A stretch of DNA of 64,000 bases from Budvicia aquatica DSM 5075 = ATCC 35567 (GCF_000427805.1 NZ_KE386588.1:46266-110265), one strand, 5' to 3'; numbered from the stretch's first letter, positions 20,522-31,095 are shown. Notes: generated from the letters alone by a model not told the origin. A program made the numbers and translations.

Positions 20522-20559
20522 AATGCCGATCGGCGTCACCGGTCGGCATATTTATTTTA
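20522..20559 (+). terminator. Intrinsic terminator of ptsHI-crr
   Basis: Stem ATGCCGA/TCGGCAT (20523-20529, 20543-20549) followed by TTTATTTT. The repeat element lies between crr and this hairpin and would be transcribed as part of the 3' untranslated region. Confidence 0.7.
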
Positions 20560-20825
20560 ATTCCCCTATCCCCACGCTGCCCTGTCTGAGTTAAGCTTAT
20601 AACCGGGTCAGACTTAAGTCTCTTTTTACTTAATCGACACACTTTTTCTTTTCTGATTTCATTCAGTTGAGCTATTTTTCTCGGGCTGATGTTTTTTTAC
20701 ATGATCTCCATTTTTTCTTCACAGTCGCGAGTTAAAGTAGATTACGATTTTTACTCTGTTTCGCTGTCCTGCTATGTAGCAGCAGACATTAAAATAAAAA
20801 GAGAGCGTTATGAAGGTTGCTACCC

Positions 20826-23800
20826 ATGGCTAGTTTTTTTATCGATCGCCCTATTTTTGCCTGGGTTATTGCCATCATTATCAGTCTTACTGGCCTGCTT
20901 GCCATCAGTTCATTACCTATTGAGCAATATCCTAATCTTGTTCCCCCGACCGTTCGTATCTCGGCCAATTACCCGGGAGCATCTGCTCAAACGCTGGAAA
21001 ATACCGTCACTCAGACCATAGAACAGAATATGACCGGTCTGGATAACCTGCAGTACATGTCATCCCAAAGCAGTAACACGGGCAGTGCATCTATCACTCT
21101 CACTTTCAAAGCCGGAACTAATCCGAATGAAGCGATGCAGCAGGTGCAAAATCAATTACAGGGCGCAATCAGAAAATTACCTCAGGACGTTCAGCAGCAA
21201 GGCGTAACCGTTTCAAAATCTGGCGATAATAGCTTGATGACCGTTGCTTTCGTGTCGACCGATAACTCCATGACCCGGCAAGATATCTCAGACTACGTTG
21301 CCAGTAACTTACAAGATCCGATAAGTCGAATAGACGGAGTCGGTAGTGTAGATTCCTATGGTTCACAATATGCAATGCGTATCTGGTTAAACCCAGACAA
21401 GCTGACCAGCTTTAATCTCACCACCAAAAACGTAGTGAATGCTATTAAATCGCAAAATAGCCAGATTGCCGTAGGGCAAGTCGGCGGGACGCCTTCCGTG
21501 CCCGGCCAGGCGCTGAATGCCACCATGAATGCGCAGGCTCAATTACAAACCCCGGAACAATTTCGCGAGATTACTCTACGAGTAAATCAGGATGGTTCTG
21601 TCGTCACCCTTGGTGATGTATCTACCATTGAATTGGGGTCAGAGAAATACGATTACATCAGCCGCTATAATGGTATGCCGGCTTCCGGAATGGGTATAAA
21701 ACTGGCTTCCGGTGCCAATGAGTTAGCTACAGATAAATTGGTTAAGGCAAAACTGGCCGAGCTGGAACAATATTTTCCACCGGGACTAAAAGTTGAATAT
21801 GCCTATGAAACAACCCCCTTTGTGCAGGCTTCAATTAAAGATGTGGTAAAGACCCTGATGGAGGCTATCTTCCTGGTCTTTTTAGTTATGTATCTGTTTT
21901 TACAAAACTTCCGCGCCACGCTAATCCCGACAATTGCCGTACCTATCGTGCTGCTTGGTACTTATGCCGTGTTGTACATGTTCGGCTTTAGTATCAATAC
22001 TCTCACCATGTTTGCCATGGTATTAGCGATCGGATTATTAGTTGACGATGCCATTGTGGTGGTAGAAAACGTCGAACGCGTTATGGCGGAGGAAGGCCTT
22101 TCACCACGAGATGCTACCCGAAAGTCTATGGGGCAAATCCAGAGTGCGCTGGTGGGTATTACGTTGGTTTTATCCGCAGTGTTCGTTCCTATGGCGTTCT
22201 TTGGCGGAACGACCGGTGCGATATACCGACAGTTTTCCGTCACCATTGTCTCAGCCATGGTGTTGTCTGTTTTAGTCGCGCTAGTACTGACTCCGGCACT
22301 CTGTGCAACAATGCTAAAACCCATTCGAAAAGGTGAAGTCCATACTCAGCGCGGCTTTTTCGGCTGGTTCAACCGCATGTTTGCGCGTAACGCCCGGCGT
22401 TATGAAAAAGGTGTCTCTAAGGTCATTCATCACAAAGGGCGCACAATGTTAGTTTACCTGCTAATTATTGTCGGCTTGGGCCTGATGTTTACCCGCCTAC
22501 CGACCTCGTTTCTTCCTCTTGAAGATCGGGGGGTGTTTATGACCCAAATTCAATTACCGGTGGGCTCAACCCAGCAACAAACCTTTAAAGTCGTCCAGAG
22601 CGTTGAACAGTATCTGCTACAGAAAGAAGGTAAAAACGTTAAATCCGTGTTCTCCACCGTGGGTTCTGGCCCCGGAGGTAACGGGCAAAACGTAGCCCGA
22701 ATGTTTGTTCGCCTTCGCGACTGGAGTGAACGAACCAACCCAGAAGACACTTCATTTGCCATTATTGAACGGGCTACCCGAGCCTTTAGCCAAATTAAAG
22801 AAGCCCGAGTATTTGCCAGCAGTCCTCCGGCAATTTCCGGCCTCGGAAATTCTGCCGGTTTTGATATGGAGTTGGAAGACCACGCAGGCGTAGGTCATGA
22901 AGCTCTAATGCAGGCCCGAGACACGCTATTAGCCGCTGCGGCCAAAGACCCAAGGCTCACCAGAGTGCGTCATAATGGTTTAGATGACAGCCCGCAGCTA
23001 CAGGTTAATATCGATCAGCGCAAAGCTCAGTCACTGGGCGTAGAGATTGATGATATTAATGATTTATTAAAAACCGCCTGGGGCTCGTCTTACGTCAATG
23101 ACTTCCTCGATCGCGGGCGGGTAAAAAAAGTTTATGTCCAGGGTGATGCCCCTTACCGTATGCAGCCGGATGATATTAACCGTTGGTATGTGAATAATAA
23201 TCAGGGCGGTATGGTTCCTCTATCTGCCTTTACCACTACCGAATGGAACTATGGTTCACCGCGCTTAGAGCGCTATAACGGCAGTTCAGCAGTGGAAATT
23301 GTCGGAGAGGCTGCGTCGGGCATCAGTACCGGTACTGCCATGGATATCATGGAAAAGCTGGTTAAAGAGCTGCCTATGGGTATCGGTCTGGAATGGACCG
23401 GTATGTCCTATCAGGAACGTTTATCTGGCGAACAGGCCCCGGCACTTTATGCCATCTCGTTACTGGTGGTGTTCCTCTGTCTGGCAGCACTATATGAAAG
23501 CTGGTCTATACCTTTTTCTGTGATGTTGGTCGTTCCACTCGGCGTGTTAGGTGCAGTATGTGCAACATGGATGCGCGGGCTGGAAAACGACGTCTATTTT
23601 CAGGTAGGTCTGTTAACGATCATCGGCCTGTCAGCTAAAAATGCGATTCTGATTGTCGAATTTGCCAATGAACTTCATCGTTCAGGTAAAGATTTAGTCC
23701 ATGCGACCCTTGAAGCCTGTCGCTTACGTCTGCGCCCCATTTTGATGACCTCACTGGCCTTTATATTTGGCGTGCTGCCAATGGCGATTGGCCAAGGCGC

Positions 23801-23951
23801 CGGGTCTGGCAGCCAGCATGCGGTAGGTACCGGGGTATTAGGCGGGATGGTGTCAGGAACGATACTGGCTATCTTCTTTGTGCCGGTATTCTTTGTTCTG
23901 ATACGCAAAAGATTCCCCGGAAAAACAGACGTTAGCGCAATCAAACGCTAA
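20826..23951 (+). CDS. acrD: RND multidrug efflux permease AcrD
   Basis: About 1041 residues with twelve membrane segments and two large periplasmic loops. The start [11 protein letters not shown], the [16 protein letters not shown] helix with paired acidic proton-relay residues, and many stretches shared with E. coli AcrD ([40 protein letters not shown]) identify it. AcrD exports aminoglycosides, bile acids and other amphiphiles, using AcrA and TolC. The ATG at 20826 (GAAGG upstream) gives the family N-terminus; the frame opens at a TTG 9 nt earlier. As in E. coli it has no adaptor gene beside it. There it neighbours narQ-yffB; here it follows crr. Confidence 0.95.
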   Translation: MASFFIDRPIFAWVIAIIISLTGLLAISSLPIEQYPNLVPPTVRISANYPGASAQTLENTVTQTIEQNMTGLDNLQYMSSQSSNTGSASITLTFKAGTNPNEAMQQVQNQLQGAIRKLPQDVQQQGVTVSKSGDNSLMTVAFVSTDNSMTRQDISDYVASNLQDPISRIDGVGSVDSYGSQYAMRIWLNPDKLTSFNLTTKNVVNAIKSQNSQIAVGQVGGTPSVPGQALNATMNAQAQLQTPEQFREITLRVNQDGSVVTLGDVSTIELGSEKYDYISRYNGMPASGMGIKLASGANELATDKLVKAKLAELEQYFPPGLKVEYAYETTPFVQASIKDVVKTLMEAIFLVFLVMYLFLQNFRATLIPTIAVPIVLLGTYAVLYMFGFSINTLTMFAMVLAIGLLVDDAIVVVENVERVMAEEGLSPRDATRKSMGQIQSALVGITLVLSAVFVPMAFFGGTTGAIYRQFSVTIVSAMVLSVLVALVLTPALCATMLKPIRKGEVHTQRGFFGWFNRMFARNARRYEKGVSKVIHHKGRTMLVYLLIIVGLGLMFTRLPTSFLPLEDRGVFMTQIQLPVGSTQQQTFKVVQSVEQYLLQKEGKNVKSVFSTVGSGPGGNGQNVARMFVRLRDWSERTNPEDTSFAIIERATRAFSQIKEARVFASSPPAISGLGNSAGFDMELEDHAGVGHEALMQARDTLLAAAAKDPRLTRVRHNGLDDSPQLQVNIDQRKAQSLGVEIDDINDLLKTAWGSSYVNDFLDRGRVKKVYVQGDAPYRMQPDDINRWYVNNNQGGMVPLSAFTTTEWNYGSPRLERYNGSSAVEIVGEAASGISTGTAMDIMEKLVKELPMGIGLEWTGMSYQERLSGEQAPALYAISLLVVFLCLAALYESWSIPFSVMLVVPLGVLGAVCATWMRGLENDVYFQVGLLTIIGLSAKNAILIVEFANELHRSGKDLVHATLEACRLRLRPILMTSLAFIFGVLPMAIGQGAGSGSQHAVGTGVLGGMVSGTILAIFFVPVFFVLIRKRFPGKTDVSAIKR

Positions 23952-23961
23952 GTCCAAAGAA

Positions 23962-23992
23962 GAAAGCGGATTGCTCGCAACAATCCGCTTTC
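23962..23992 (+). terminator. Hairpin downstream of acrD
   Basis: 12-bp perfect stem GAAAGCGGATTG/CAATCCGCTTTC with loop CTCGCAA, 10 nt after the acrD stop. The following T-run is weak, but the A-rich 5' flank is typical. A close relative lies at 24252-24279. Confidence 0.6.
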
Positions 23993-24045
23993 AAACTGAT
24001 GATAAACCCCAAAATTAAATTATTGGTCTTAAAAATAGCCAATCG

Positions 24046-24180
24046 GAGGGAGAGGCCACCGTTGGGGTCGTAGTGGCGTGAGCCACCGACAAATTTGTCA
24101 GGAACAAATTTGAACAGCGCTGGTGCTGGCCCGTAGCCCGATACACCAAAAAACGTCACCCCTCGGCCGCTAAAAAAAAT
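24046..24180. repeat. Family B structured intergenic repeat (acrD/kinase spacer)
   Basis: Convergent spacer packed with hairpins: GTGGC-GTGA-GCCAC (24073-24086) and AAATTTGT-CAGGA-ACAAATTT (24091-24111). Positions 24086-24135 align with the reverse complement of the insert at 20385-20459. The loop motif GTCAGGAAC recurs at 29936-29944. No reading frame of note. Confidence 0.6.
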
Positions 24181-24251
24181 CAATATTCCGATGCTAATTA
24201 TGCGGACGAAATTTGCGATGAAATCAAATTAACCACTTTGTCAGCCATCTG

Positions 24252-24279
24252 AAACCGGATTGCTCACACAATCCGGTTT
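24252..24279 (-). terminator. Hairpin downstream of the sensor kinase
   Basis: 11-bp perfect stem AAACCGGATTG/CAATCCGGTTT just beyond the kinase stop. It shares the GGATTGCTC/CAATCC core with the acrD hairpin at 23962-23992, so the two convergent genes end in near-identical hairpins. Terminator function is inferred. Confidence 0.5.
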
Positions 24280-24287
24280 TCGCTTTA

Positions 24288-25619
24288 TCAGCTATCCCAC
24301 TTGGGCACGTGAATATTGATAATCAGCCCTTGGGTATCACCATTATGGGCCTCAATCGAGCCCCCGTGTGCATTGACAACTTTACGGGCAATCGCCAACC
24401 CAAGACCATAGCCTTTGCCTGACAAGGCTGATTTAACTCTGACAAACGGGTCGAAAATGCTGGACAGCTTATCCTCATCCACTCCCGGTCCTTGATCCCT
24501 GACCTGAATAACAAACTCATTCTCGACCTGAGTCAGAATCACTTTAATCAGTTGCCCGGTACTGGAGAAGCGCAAAGCATTACGAACGATATTCTCAACC
24601 GCCCTGCGCATCAGTTCAGAATTACCCCTGACTGTCGATTCAGACTGGATCTGCTCATCCGCCTCAAGCTCAATATTCACACCGGGAATTTGAGCTTCGT
24701 AACGCACATCGCTTACAACTGCATCCACTAAACCATAGAGGTCAAAGTACTCTTCATCAGAGATACCGGCGGCATCCGTTCTGGATAAAGTCAGAAGTTC
24801 ACCGATCATTTTATCTAACCGGACTGACTCCTGTTCTATCCGTTCAAGCGCATTATCTACGTTTTGAGGGTTCTGTCTGGCCAAGCCAATGGCCAACTGT
24901 AGCCGGGCTAAAGGCGAACGAAGTTCATGGGAAACATCGTGCAGAAGTTGCTCCCGAGCGCCGACTAATAGCTTCAGGCGCTCTACCATAGAGTCAAAAT
25001 CACGCGCCATATCGCTAAGTTCATCGCGCCGTTTGCCCATCAGAGGATAGAGTCTCACTTCAAGATCGCCTTGAGATACCCGATCAAAACCGGATCGAAG
25101 TTGGCGCATCGGTTTGGTTAAATGCCATGCCAGAACAGCACTAAAGAGAAAGCCACCAATCGCGCCTAAAATTACCAGCGGATTAGGCAAGCTAAGCAAT
25201 ATTCTTCCGGAACGTTTCGGACGATACTCTTTGCGTAGGGCTTCAACGTCATACTTGAGTAAATAGCTTTTACCGTCCCCGCCTTTAACCAGTTCCACTT
25301 TGATATCATCGGTTAACGGAATCAGTGATTGGCGCTCAGAGACTGCAGACAACGGCCCTTTCAGCAGCATAACCGAGACGTTGCGCTGATCGCTTTCCGG
25401 CCACTTATCTACCATGCGATTTAATCCGCTGAGACCTTCAGTCTCCAAAACGGATACCGCAGAATTAAACTGTAGCGCAACAATTCGGTTAGCGATTCGA
25501 TTTTCAAACGGCTCTTTCTGACTGGCATAATAGGAAAACACCATCCATACCGACTGAGTAATGGCAATATAAGTAATCCAAAATCCAATTAATATCTTCC
25601 AAAAAAGGCTACGTCGCAT
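24288..25619 (-). CDS. Sensor histidine kinase, CpxA-like
   Basis: 443 residues. Membrane segments at about 11-31 and 146-167 bracket a periplasmic sensor domain of about 110 residues. They are followed by a HAMP domain (HLTKPMRQL to about 222), the HisKA H-box HDVSHELRSPLARLQ with phosphorylated H231, the N-box NIVRNALRFS and ATP-lid motifs DQGPGVDE and GYGLGLAIA. The layout and H-box context resemble CpxA/RstB kinases. The stimulus is unknown; its periplasmic domain is not one I recognise. It follows its response regulator by 6 nt on the minus strand. The pair is divergent from the MacAB-like genes, which are a plausible target. Confidence 0.88.
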   Translation of the reverse strand: MRRSLFWKILIGFWITYIAITQSVWMVFSYYASQKEPFENRIANRIVALQFNSAVSVLETEGLSGLNRMVDKWPESDQRNVSVMLLKGPLSAVSERQSLIPLTDDIKVELVKGGDGKSYLLKYDVEALRKEYRPKRSGRILLSLPNPLVILGAIGGFLFSAVLAWHLTKPMRQLRSGFDRVSQGDLEVRLYPLMGKRRDELSDMARDFDSMVERLKLLVGAREQLLHDVSHELRSPLARLQLAIGLARQNPQNVDNALERIEQESVRLDKMIGELLTLSRTDAAGISDEEYFDLYGLVDAVVSDVRYEAQIPGVNIELEADEQIQSESTVRGNSELMRRAVENIVRNALRFSSTGQLIKVILTQVENEFVIQVRDQGPGVDEDKLSSIFDPFVRVKSALSGKGYGLGLAIARKVVNAHGGSIEAHNGDTQGLIINIHVPKWDS

Positions 25620-25625
25620 AATCCC

Positions 25626-26303
25626 TTACCTGATTCGATAACCAATACTGCGGACAGTCTCGATTGACAGCGTATCACCGGCAATTTGACTCAGCTTTTG
25701 TCGGATATTGCTGATATGAACATCCACGCTGCGATCGTAGGCTTCTCTCGGTCGACCAAGACCCTGTAGTGACAGCTCGTCTTTCGACACCACTCTATTT
25801 CTCTCTTTCATCAATAACATCAATAGATTGAATTCTGAGGCCGTCAGTTCAAAGGCTTCACCTTTCCACTCACTGATGCGCTGAGAAGCATCTAACCGTA
25901 AGTCTCCCAGTGCAATAATCATGCTGTCCTGAGGTTCAACATGCTCTTCAAAACGGCGTAATACCGCCCGCAGGCGGGCAACTAATTCGCGCGGATAGCA
26001 AGGCTTAGGCACGTAATCATCCGCCCCCATTTCCAGCCCGATGACCCTGTCGATATTGTCCCCTTTTGCCGTTAGCATAATAATCGGCAAACGGCTTTGT
26101 TTCCGGACTTTACTCAACACATCGATACCGCTCATATCCGGTAACATGATGTCTAAAATCATCGCAGCATACTCACCCGACAGGGCACCGGCTACGCCTG
26201 CGGTCCCGGTTAATGCTACCGTGGCTGAAAAGCCTTCGGCTTCCAGATATTCCCGCAGCATACTGCCTAACTCAACGTCATCATCGACCAGAAGAATTTT
26301 CAT
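25626..26303 (-). CDS. OmpR/PhoB-family response regulator, CpxR-like
   Basis: 225 residues. The receiver domain has the acidic pocket VDDD (6-9), phosphoacceptor D51, T78 and K100; KPCYP replaces the usual KPF. A winged-helix DNA-binding domain (about 128-225) follows, with ELTASEFNLLMLL and DVHISNIRQKL. Its partner kinase lies 6 nt downstream. Resemblance to CpxR is clear, but the true cpxRA operon of enterobacteria lies elsewhere, so it is left unnamed. The 345-nt divergent interval to macA presumably carries both promoters and a family A repeat. Confidence 0.9.
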   Translation of the reverse strand: MKILLVDDDVELGSMLREYLEAEGFSATVALTGTAGVAGALSGEYAAMILDIMLPDMSGIDVLSKVRKQSRLPIIMLTAKGDNIDRVIGLEMGADDYVPKPCYPRELVARLRAVLRRFEEHVEPQDSMIIALGDLRLDASQRISEWKGEAFELTASEFNLLMLLMKERNRVVSKDELSLQGLGRPREAYDRSVDVHISNIRQKLSQIAGDTLSIETVRSIGYRIR

Positions 26304-26486
26304 GCCAATCTCCGCAATATCATGCTTATAATATGTTTTCGCTCATTCTCACGCCTTCTGCATCAGGATGCAGCCATTTTTACCTAAACCTTACACTTTC
26401 CTTAAGATGAGTTTACGTCATTGACCCTAAACTCGTTGTACATTAACGCGTAATCATTAAGAGATACTTTTTCTCTATATTTTTTA
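26304..26486. promoter_or_regulatory. Promoter side of the response regulator / macA divergent interval
   Basis: This part of the 345-nt interval contains no credible gene. It is AT-rich near 26455-26490 and should include the leftward regulator promoter. I could not identify a binding-site repeat for the regulator. The rest of the interval is mostly a family A repeat. Confidence 0.3.
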
Positions 26487-26613
26487 TATAACCAAAATAA
26501 TTCTAGCTGCATCGAGACGGCAAGAGAGCAACTCTCGATGAGCTTACATGAGTAAGTGATTCGAGTGAGCGAGCGCAGCCAACAAAGATGCAGCTCGAAG
26601 TATGACGGTTATA
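26487..26613. repeat. ERIC-like palindromic repeat, family A copy 2
   Basis: 127 bp with perfect 7-bp ends TATAACC/GGTTATA. The interior is imperfectly self-complementary (TTCTAGCTGCATCGAG against GATGCAGCTCGAAG). It is the full-length uninterrupted copy. It lies directly upstream of macA and ends 35 nt before the ATG, so it would be part of the leader or promoter. Confidence 0.85.
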
Positions 26614-26648
26614 TTTATCTTTCGCTTTTTTAGGGGCTATTTAGGCTT

Positions 26649-27839
26649 ATGCAAATACGATCATCCAAGCTACGTTATGTGCTGATCCTCGCAGGTATAC
26701 TGATTGCCGGGTTGCTGATAAAAGTATTCTTTTTTTCCGCAACGGAAAAACCTAACTTTATCACGGCGCTGGCGATTAAAGCCGACGTTGAACAAACCGT
26801 TCTGGCCGATGGCTCTATTAAAGCATTAAAACAGGTTAATGTCGGTGCTCAAGTCTCCGGACAAATCAAAGCTCTGCATGTAGAACTGGGCGATAAAGTG
26901 GTTAAAGGTCAGGCTATTGCAGAAATTGATGACTTAACCCAGCAAAATAATCTCAAAGATGCCGAAGCGGGTTTAAAAAGCACTCAGGCTCAGCGTACCT
27001 CCAAGCTGGCCACCCTGAAAAACAACCAGCTAGCCTTTGAACGCCAGCGGCAAATTTTGGCTAAAGGCGTCGGCGTTCAGGCTGATTACGATAGTGCGAA
27101 AGCCGTGTTAGATTCCACCAAAGCCGATATTGAGGCGCTGGATGCCCAAATTGTTCAGGCCCAGATCGCCGTTGATACCGCTAAACTCAATTTGGGCTAT
27201 ACCCAAATCAGTTCACCGATTGACGGAGTGGTAGTGGCCATTCCGGTGGAAGAAGGTCAAACGGTTAACGCCGTACAAAGCGCGCCGACAATTATCAAGG
27301 TGGCGCAGTTAGATATTATGACCATCGAGGCTCAGATTTCTGAAGCTGACGTACCGAAAGTTAAAGTCGGTATGCCGGTTTATTTCACCATTTTAGGTGA
27401 ACCCGGCAAACGCTATAGCGCAAAACTAAGAGCCATTGAACCAGCTCCTGACTCCATTAATACTGACACCACCACATCAACCAGCTCAACATCCAGCACT
27501 ACCGCTATCTATTACAACGGCCTGTTCGACGTTGATAACCCGGATGGCAAGCTGCGTATATCCATGACGGCTCAGGTGTATATCATTCTTGAGCAGGCAA
27601 AAGATGCCATCATTATTCCGGCCACGGCTATAAATCAGATGGATGGCCAGGGTAATGCCACTATTCGGGTGGTTGATGAGGCCGGCAATGTGACACAAAG
27701 AAAAGTAAAAACCGGCATTAACAATAATGTAGACGTCCAAATATTAGACGGCCTTAAAGCAGGGGAAAAGGTCATCGTCAGTGAAGCCAGCGGCAGTGCC
27801 CAGAATCAGTCAACGCGTATGCCACGGATGAGGATGTAA
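26649..27839 (+). CDS. macA: MacA-like periplasmic adaptor (membrane fusion protein)
   Basis: 396 residues. An N-terminal signal-anchor (about 8-30) precedes a lipoyl half-motif ([26 protein letters not shown]), an alpha-helical hairpin (about 95-180), the second lipoyl half ([22 protein letters not shown]) and beta-barrel and membrane-proximal domains. A Thr/Ser-rich insert lies near 273-287 ([14 protein letters not shown]). It bridges the ABC permease MacB to an outer-membrane channel, normally TolC, for export of macrolides, peptides or siderophores. It is paired with macB 4 nt downstream. The macA symbol follows the family; orthology to E. coli macA is likely but not proven. Confidence 0.9.
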   Translation: MQIRSSKLRYVLILAGILIAGLLIKVFFFSATEKPNFITALAIKADVEQTVLADGSIKALKQVNVGAQVSGQIKALHVELGDKVVKGQAIAEIDDLTQQNNLKDAEAGLKSTQAQRTSKLATLKNNQLAFERQRQILAKGVGVQADYDSAKAVLDSTKADIEALDAQIVQAQIAVDTAKLNLGYTQISSPIDGVVVAIPVEEGQTVNAVQSAPTIIKVAQLDIMTIEAQISEADVPKVKVGMPVYFTILGEPGKRYSAKLRAIEPAPDSINTDTTTSTSSTSSTTAIYYNGLFDVDNPDGKLRISMTAQVYIILEQAKDAIIIPATAINQMDGQGNATIRVVDEAGNVTQRKVKTGINNNVDVQILDGLKAGEKVIVSEASGSAQNQSTRMPRMRM

Positions 27840-27843
27840 TCCT

Positions 27844-29811
27844 ATGGCTCAACCGTTACTTCAGTTAGATAATATCACCCGTCAGTTCCCGGCGGGAGAG
27901 CAAACCGTAACCGTATTAAAAGGGATTAATCTCACCATCAATGCAGGTGAAATGGTGGCTATTGTCGGAGCCTCAGGCTCCGGCAAATCGACCCTGATGA
28001 ATATCCTTGGCTGTCTGGATAAACCCAGCGGCGGCACTTATAAAATCGCAGGTCGGGCAACTAATCAATTAATGCCCGATGACTTAGCCGAGCTGCGGCG
28101 TGAGCACTTTGGCTTTATCTTCCAGCGTTATCATTTGTTAGGGGATTTAACCGCGGCGGGTAACGTGGAAGTACCGGCGATCTATGCCGGTACCGAACGA
28201 CAAAAGCGTAAAGATCGCGCCGTCGCCCTGTTAACCCGTTTAGGGTTGAGTGACCGCACCAGCTATCGTCCAAGCCAGCTATCCGGAGGCCAGCAGCAGC
28301 GGGTCAGTATTGCCAGAGCGCTGATGAATGGCGGGCAAATTATTCTGGCCGATGAGCCAACCGGCGCGCTTGATAAGCATAGCGGTCAGGAAGTCTTAAA
28401 AATTCTTAAAGATTTACACGGTCAGGGCCATACCGTAGTCATTGTTACCCACGATATGCAAATCGCTGAGCATGCTGAACGTATTATTGAGATCAGTGAC
28501 GGCAACATTATTGCCGACCGACAAAGCCGGCCGGATCAGGAAACAACCACGCCGGCTAAAGGTATTCCCGGCTCCTCGCACCACACAAAGACCAATAATG
28601 GATTTTCTGCCCAGCGAGACCGCTTTGTTGATGCGTTTAAAATGGCCTTACTGGCGATGGTATCCCAACGCCTGCGTACGTTCCTCACCATGCTTGGCAT
28701 TATTATTGGTATCGCATCGGTGGTATCAGTGGTGGCGCTGGGAGAAGGCTCCCGGCAAAAGATATTAGCGGATATCAGTTCGATGGGTACCAGTACGCTG
28801 GAGGTCTTCCCCGGCAATGATTTTGGTGACCGAAAAGCCTCGACGATTCACACACTGCGCGCCAGCGATGCCGATGCGTTACGCCAACAGGGCTATGTTC
28901 ACAGCGTGACCCCCAGCGTCTCTACCAGTACCACTTTCCGAGTCAATAATCAGTCGGTAACCGGAACGGTTAACGGCGTTGGTGAACAATTCTTTGATGT
29001 GCGGGGCTATAAGCTGGCTCAGGGTATGTCATTTAATCTCAACAGCGTTAACTCACTGTCGCAGGACGCGGTAATTGATGAAAACACCCGTAATAAGCTG
29101 TTCGGTGAGCAAAGTAATCCGGTCGGTCAGGTCATCCTATTAGGCAACCTTCCGGCGCGAATTATTGGAGTAGTAGAAAAACAGCAGAGCGGATTTGGCA
29201 GCAATGAAAGCCTTAACGTTTGGCTGCCGTATACCACCGTGATGAACCGTATGCTGGGGCAGTCTTATCTAAAAAGTATTACCGTTCGAATTAACGACAA
29301 TGTTGACCTTAACGTTGCTGAACAAGGGGTGACTAAACTTCTGACCCAGCGTCATGGTAAACAGGACTTCTTTATTCTTAACACCGACAGTATCCGTCAG
29401 ACGATTGAAAAAACCACCGCGACAATGACCTTGCTGGTTTCAATGATAGCCGTAATATCCCTGATTGTTGGCGGTATCGGCGTCATGAATATTATGCTGG
29501 TTTCAGTCACCGAACGAACCCGAGAAATTGGCGTTCGCATGGCGGTCGGCGCCCGCTCAAGCGATATTATGCAGCAGTTCTTAATTGAAGCGGTTCTGGT
29601 TTGCCTGTTAGGCGGCACATTAGGCGTTGGATTAGCACTAGCCATTGGCAGCCTGTTTGATCAGCTGGTCAGTAGTTTCTCAATGATCTACTCCGTGACC
29701 TCAATCGTCGCCGCGTTCGCTTGCTCAACGCTGATCGGTGTAATATTCGGCTTCTTCCCGGCCCGCCGGGCAGCAAGAATGGACCCGATAAATGCGCTGG
29801 AGAGAGAGTAA
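27844..29811 (+). CDS. macB: MacB-like ABC transporter, fused ATPase-permease
   Basis: 655 residues. The N-terminal ABC ATPase has Walker [10 protein letters not shown] (42-50), signature LSGGQQQRV (about 147) and Walker [13 protein letters not shown] linker follows, then the permease half: one membrane helix (about 275-300), a large periplasmic domain, and three C-terminal helices (about 525-650). This is the type VII mechanotransmission topology of MacB. It works with the adaptor encoded just upstream and probably TolC. A possible link to the adjacent CpxAR-like system is suggested by position only. Confidence 0.94.
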   Translation: MAQPLLQLDNITRQFPAGEQTVTVLKGINLTINAGEMVAIVGASGSGKSTLMNILGCLDKPSGGTYKIAGRATNQLMPDDLAELRREHFGFIFQRYHLLGDLTAAGNVEVPAIYAGTERQKRKDRAVALLTRLGLSDRTSYRPSQLSGGQQQRVSIARALMNGGQIILADEPTGALDKHSGQEVLKILKDLHGQGHTVVIVTHDMQIAEHAERIIEISDGNIIADRQSRPDQETTTPAKGIPGSSHHTKTNNGFSAQRDRFVDAFKMALLAMVSQRLRTFLTMLGIIIGIASVVSVVALGEGSRQKILADISSMGTSTLEVFPGNDFGDRKASTIHTLRASDADALRQQGYVHSVTPSVSTSTTFRVNNQSVTGTVNGVGEQFFDVRGYKLAQGMSFNLNSVNSLSQDAVIDENTRNKLFGEQSNPVGQVILLGNLPARIIGVVEKQQSGFGSNESLNVWLPYTTVMNRMLGQSYLKSITVRINDNVDLNVAEQGVTKLLTQRHGKQDFFILNTDSIRQTIEKTTATMTLLVSMIAVISLIVGGIGVMNIMLVSVTERTREIGVRMAVGARSSDIMQQFLIEAVLVCLLGGTLGVGLALAIGSLFDQLVSSFSMIYSVTSIVAAFACSTLIGVIFGFFPARRAARMDPINALERE

Positions 29812-29886
29812 TAGCTAACGATTAGGCGTTTGTTTTGACCTTGAGCGTTACCTTTCAACTCGAGCATGACAAATGTTGCCGAAGGA

Positions 29887-30053
29887 AGTTAAAAGGTAGC
29901 ACGGCCCGCATGGATGCGGGGCGAGGTACGGCTTCGTCAGGAACGAATCCGTACCGGTGCGTTAAACCTTTTAGCTGACTGAGGTTGCCGCAGCAAAGCT
30001 GCGGTCTACATTTGTAGCGAGGCCGCGGTGATGCAAGAGGGGGTCGGCCCCCC
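29887..30053. repeat. Structured inverted-repeat block between macB and cysM
   Basis: An outer 11-bp stem (29887-29897 with 29966-29976) encloses two hairpins: CCCGCAT/ATGCGGG (29905-29920) and a 13-position stem GGTACGGCTTCGT/ACGAATCCGTACC with one mismatch (29925-29955). It can therefore fold as a three-way junction. Two further hairpins follow: CCGCAGC-AAA-GCTGCGG (29988-30004) and GGGGG-TCGG-CCCCC (30039-30052). The genes on both sides converge on it, so it is probably 3' untranslated or a REP-type cluster. No reading frame is supported in 29812-30163. Confidence 0.6.
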
Positions 30054-30163
30054 ATCTGCTCGGCCGGTGCACTGTAGTTTAGCTAAACTCATTACGATTA
30101 ACGGACGAAATATATGATAATCCTGACGAATTCAAACCCAATGATTACCACTCAACATCATCA

Positions 30164-31045
30164 TTAATCAAACACCCCCGTCGACAAATACCTATCACCG
30201 CGATCGCATATCACCGTTACAACCACCGCATGCTTATTCTCAGCCGCAACCCTCAACGCTCCGGCAACGGCGCCACCAGAACTGACACCACAGAATATGC
30301 CTTCGCGCGTTGCCAACTGCTTCATGGTTTTTTCTGCATCTGACTGCGAAATATCTAATACAGTATCAACTAACTCCGGACGAAAAATACCCGGTAAATA
30401 GCCTGGAGACCAACGACGAATACCCGGAATACTACTTCCTTCTGCCGGCTGAAGTCCGATAACCTGAACGCTGTCATTTTGGGATTTTAAATAGCGACTG
30501 ACGCCGGTAATGGTTCCGGTCGTCCCCATGCTCGAGACAAAATGCGTAATTTTCCCGCCCGTTTGCTGCCAGATTTCAGGTCCGGTAGTCGAGAAATGAG
30601 CATAAGGATTATCATCATTATTAAACTGATCCAAAATCTTCCCCTGCCCTTCATCAGCCATTTTCTGCGCCAAATCCCGAGCCCCTTCCATACCCTGCTC
30701 GCGACTGACCAATATAAGCTCCGCGCCATAGGCGCGCATGGCCGCCTGACGCTCTTTACTCATATTTTCAGGCATCAACAAACGCAGGGAATAGCCTTTG
30801 AGTGCGGCAATCATTGCCAGCGCTATACCGGTATTTCCGCTGGTCGCTTCAATCAGGCAATCGCCGGGCTGAATTTCACCCCGCTGTTCTGCCCGAACAA
30901 TCATCGACAAAGCGGCCCGATCTTTTACCGATCCGGCCGGATTATTACCTTCCAGCTTAACCCAAACTTCGCTGTCTAAACCTGTCGTCAACCGCTGTAA
31001 TCTTACTAACGGTGTATTACCAATAAAATCGTCTAATGTGGACAC
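30164..31045 (-). CDS. cysM: Cysteine synthase B (CysM)
   Basis: 293 residues. It is a PLP-dependent O-acetylserine sulfhydrylase that can also use thiosulfate to make S-sulfocysteine. The PLP lysine is K41 in NPAGSVKDRAA; the [12 protein letters not shown] substrate loop, GTTGTITG phosphate cradle and GVSSGGAVAGA motif are intact. It is the last gene of cysPTWAM, 50 nt after cysA, as in E. coli, so it should be CysB-regulated with the importer. The GSVKDR context around the lysine separates it from CysK. Confidence 0.97.
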   Translation of the reverse strand: MSTLDDFIGNTPLVRLQRLTTGLDSEVWVKLEGNNPAGSVKDRAALSMIVRAEQRGEIQPGDCLIEATSGNTGIALAMIAALKGYSLRLLMPENMSKERQAAMRAYGAELILVSREQGMEGARDLAQKMADEGQGKILDQFNNDDNPYAHFSTTGPEIWQQTGGKITHFVSSMGTTGTITGVSRYLKSQNDSVQVIGLQPAEGSSIPGIRRWSPGYLPGIFRPELVDTVLDISQSDAEKTMKQLATREGIFCGVSSGGAVAGALRVAAENKHAVVVTVICDRGDRYLSTGVFD

Positions 31046-31095
31046 CTGGTATTCCCAACGCTAATACATGTTAAATTTTATTCTGAAACAAACGC

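Noticed and set aside
20689-21021. A 110-codon rightward frame overlapping the start of acrD
   Set aside because: It runs out of frame through the highly conserved acrD N-terminus and resembles no family; it is a shadow.
22705-22893. Short rightward frame inside acrD
   Set aside because: Out-of-frame shadow of the pump gene.
24288-26303. Naming the two-component pair cpxA-cpxR
   Set aside because: Similarity is at family level only, and the true cpxRA operon has a different neighbourhood; the sensor domain cannot be matched.
30542-30979. 145-codon frame antisense to cysM
   Set aside because: Codon pattern follows the opposite-strand gene; no ribosome site or homology signal.
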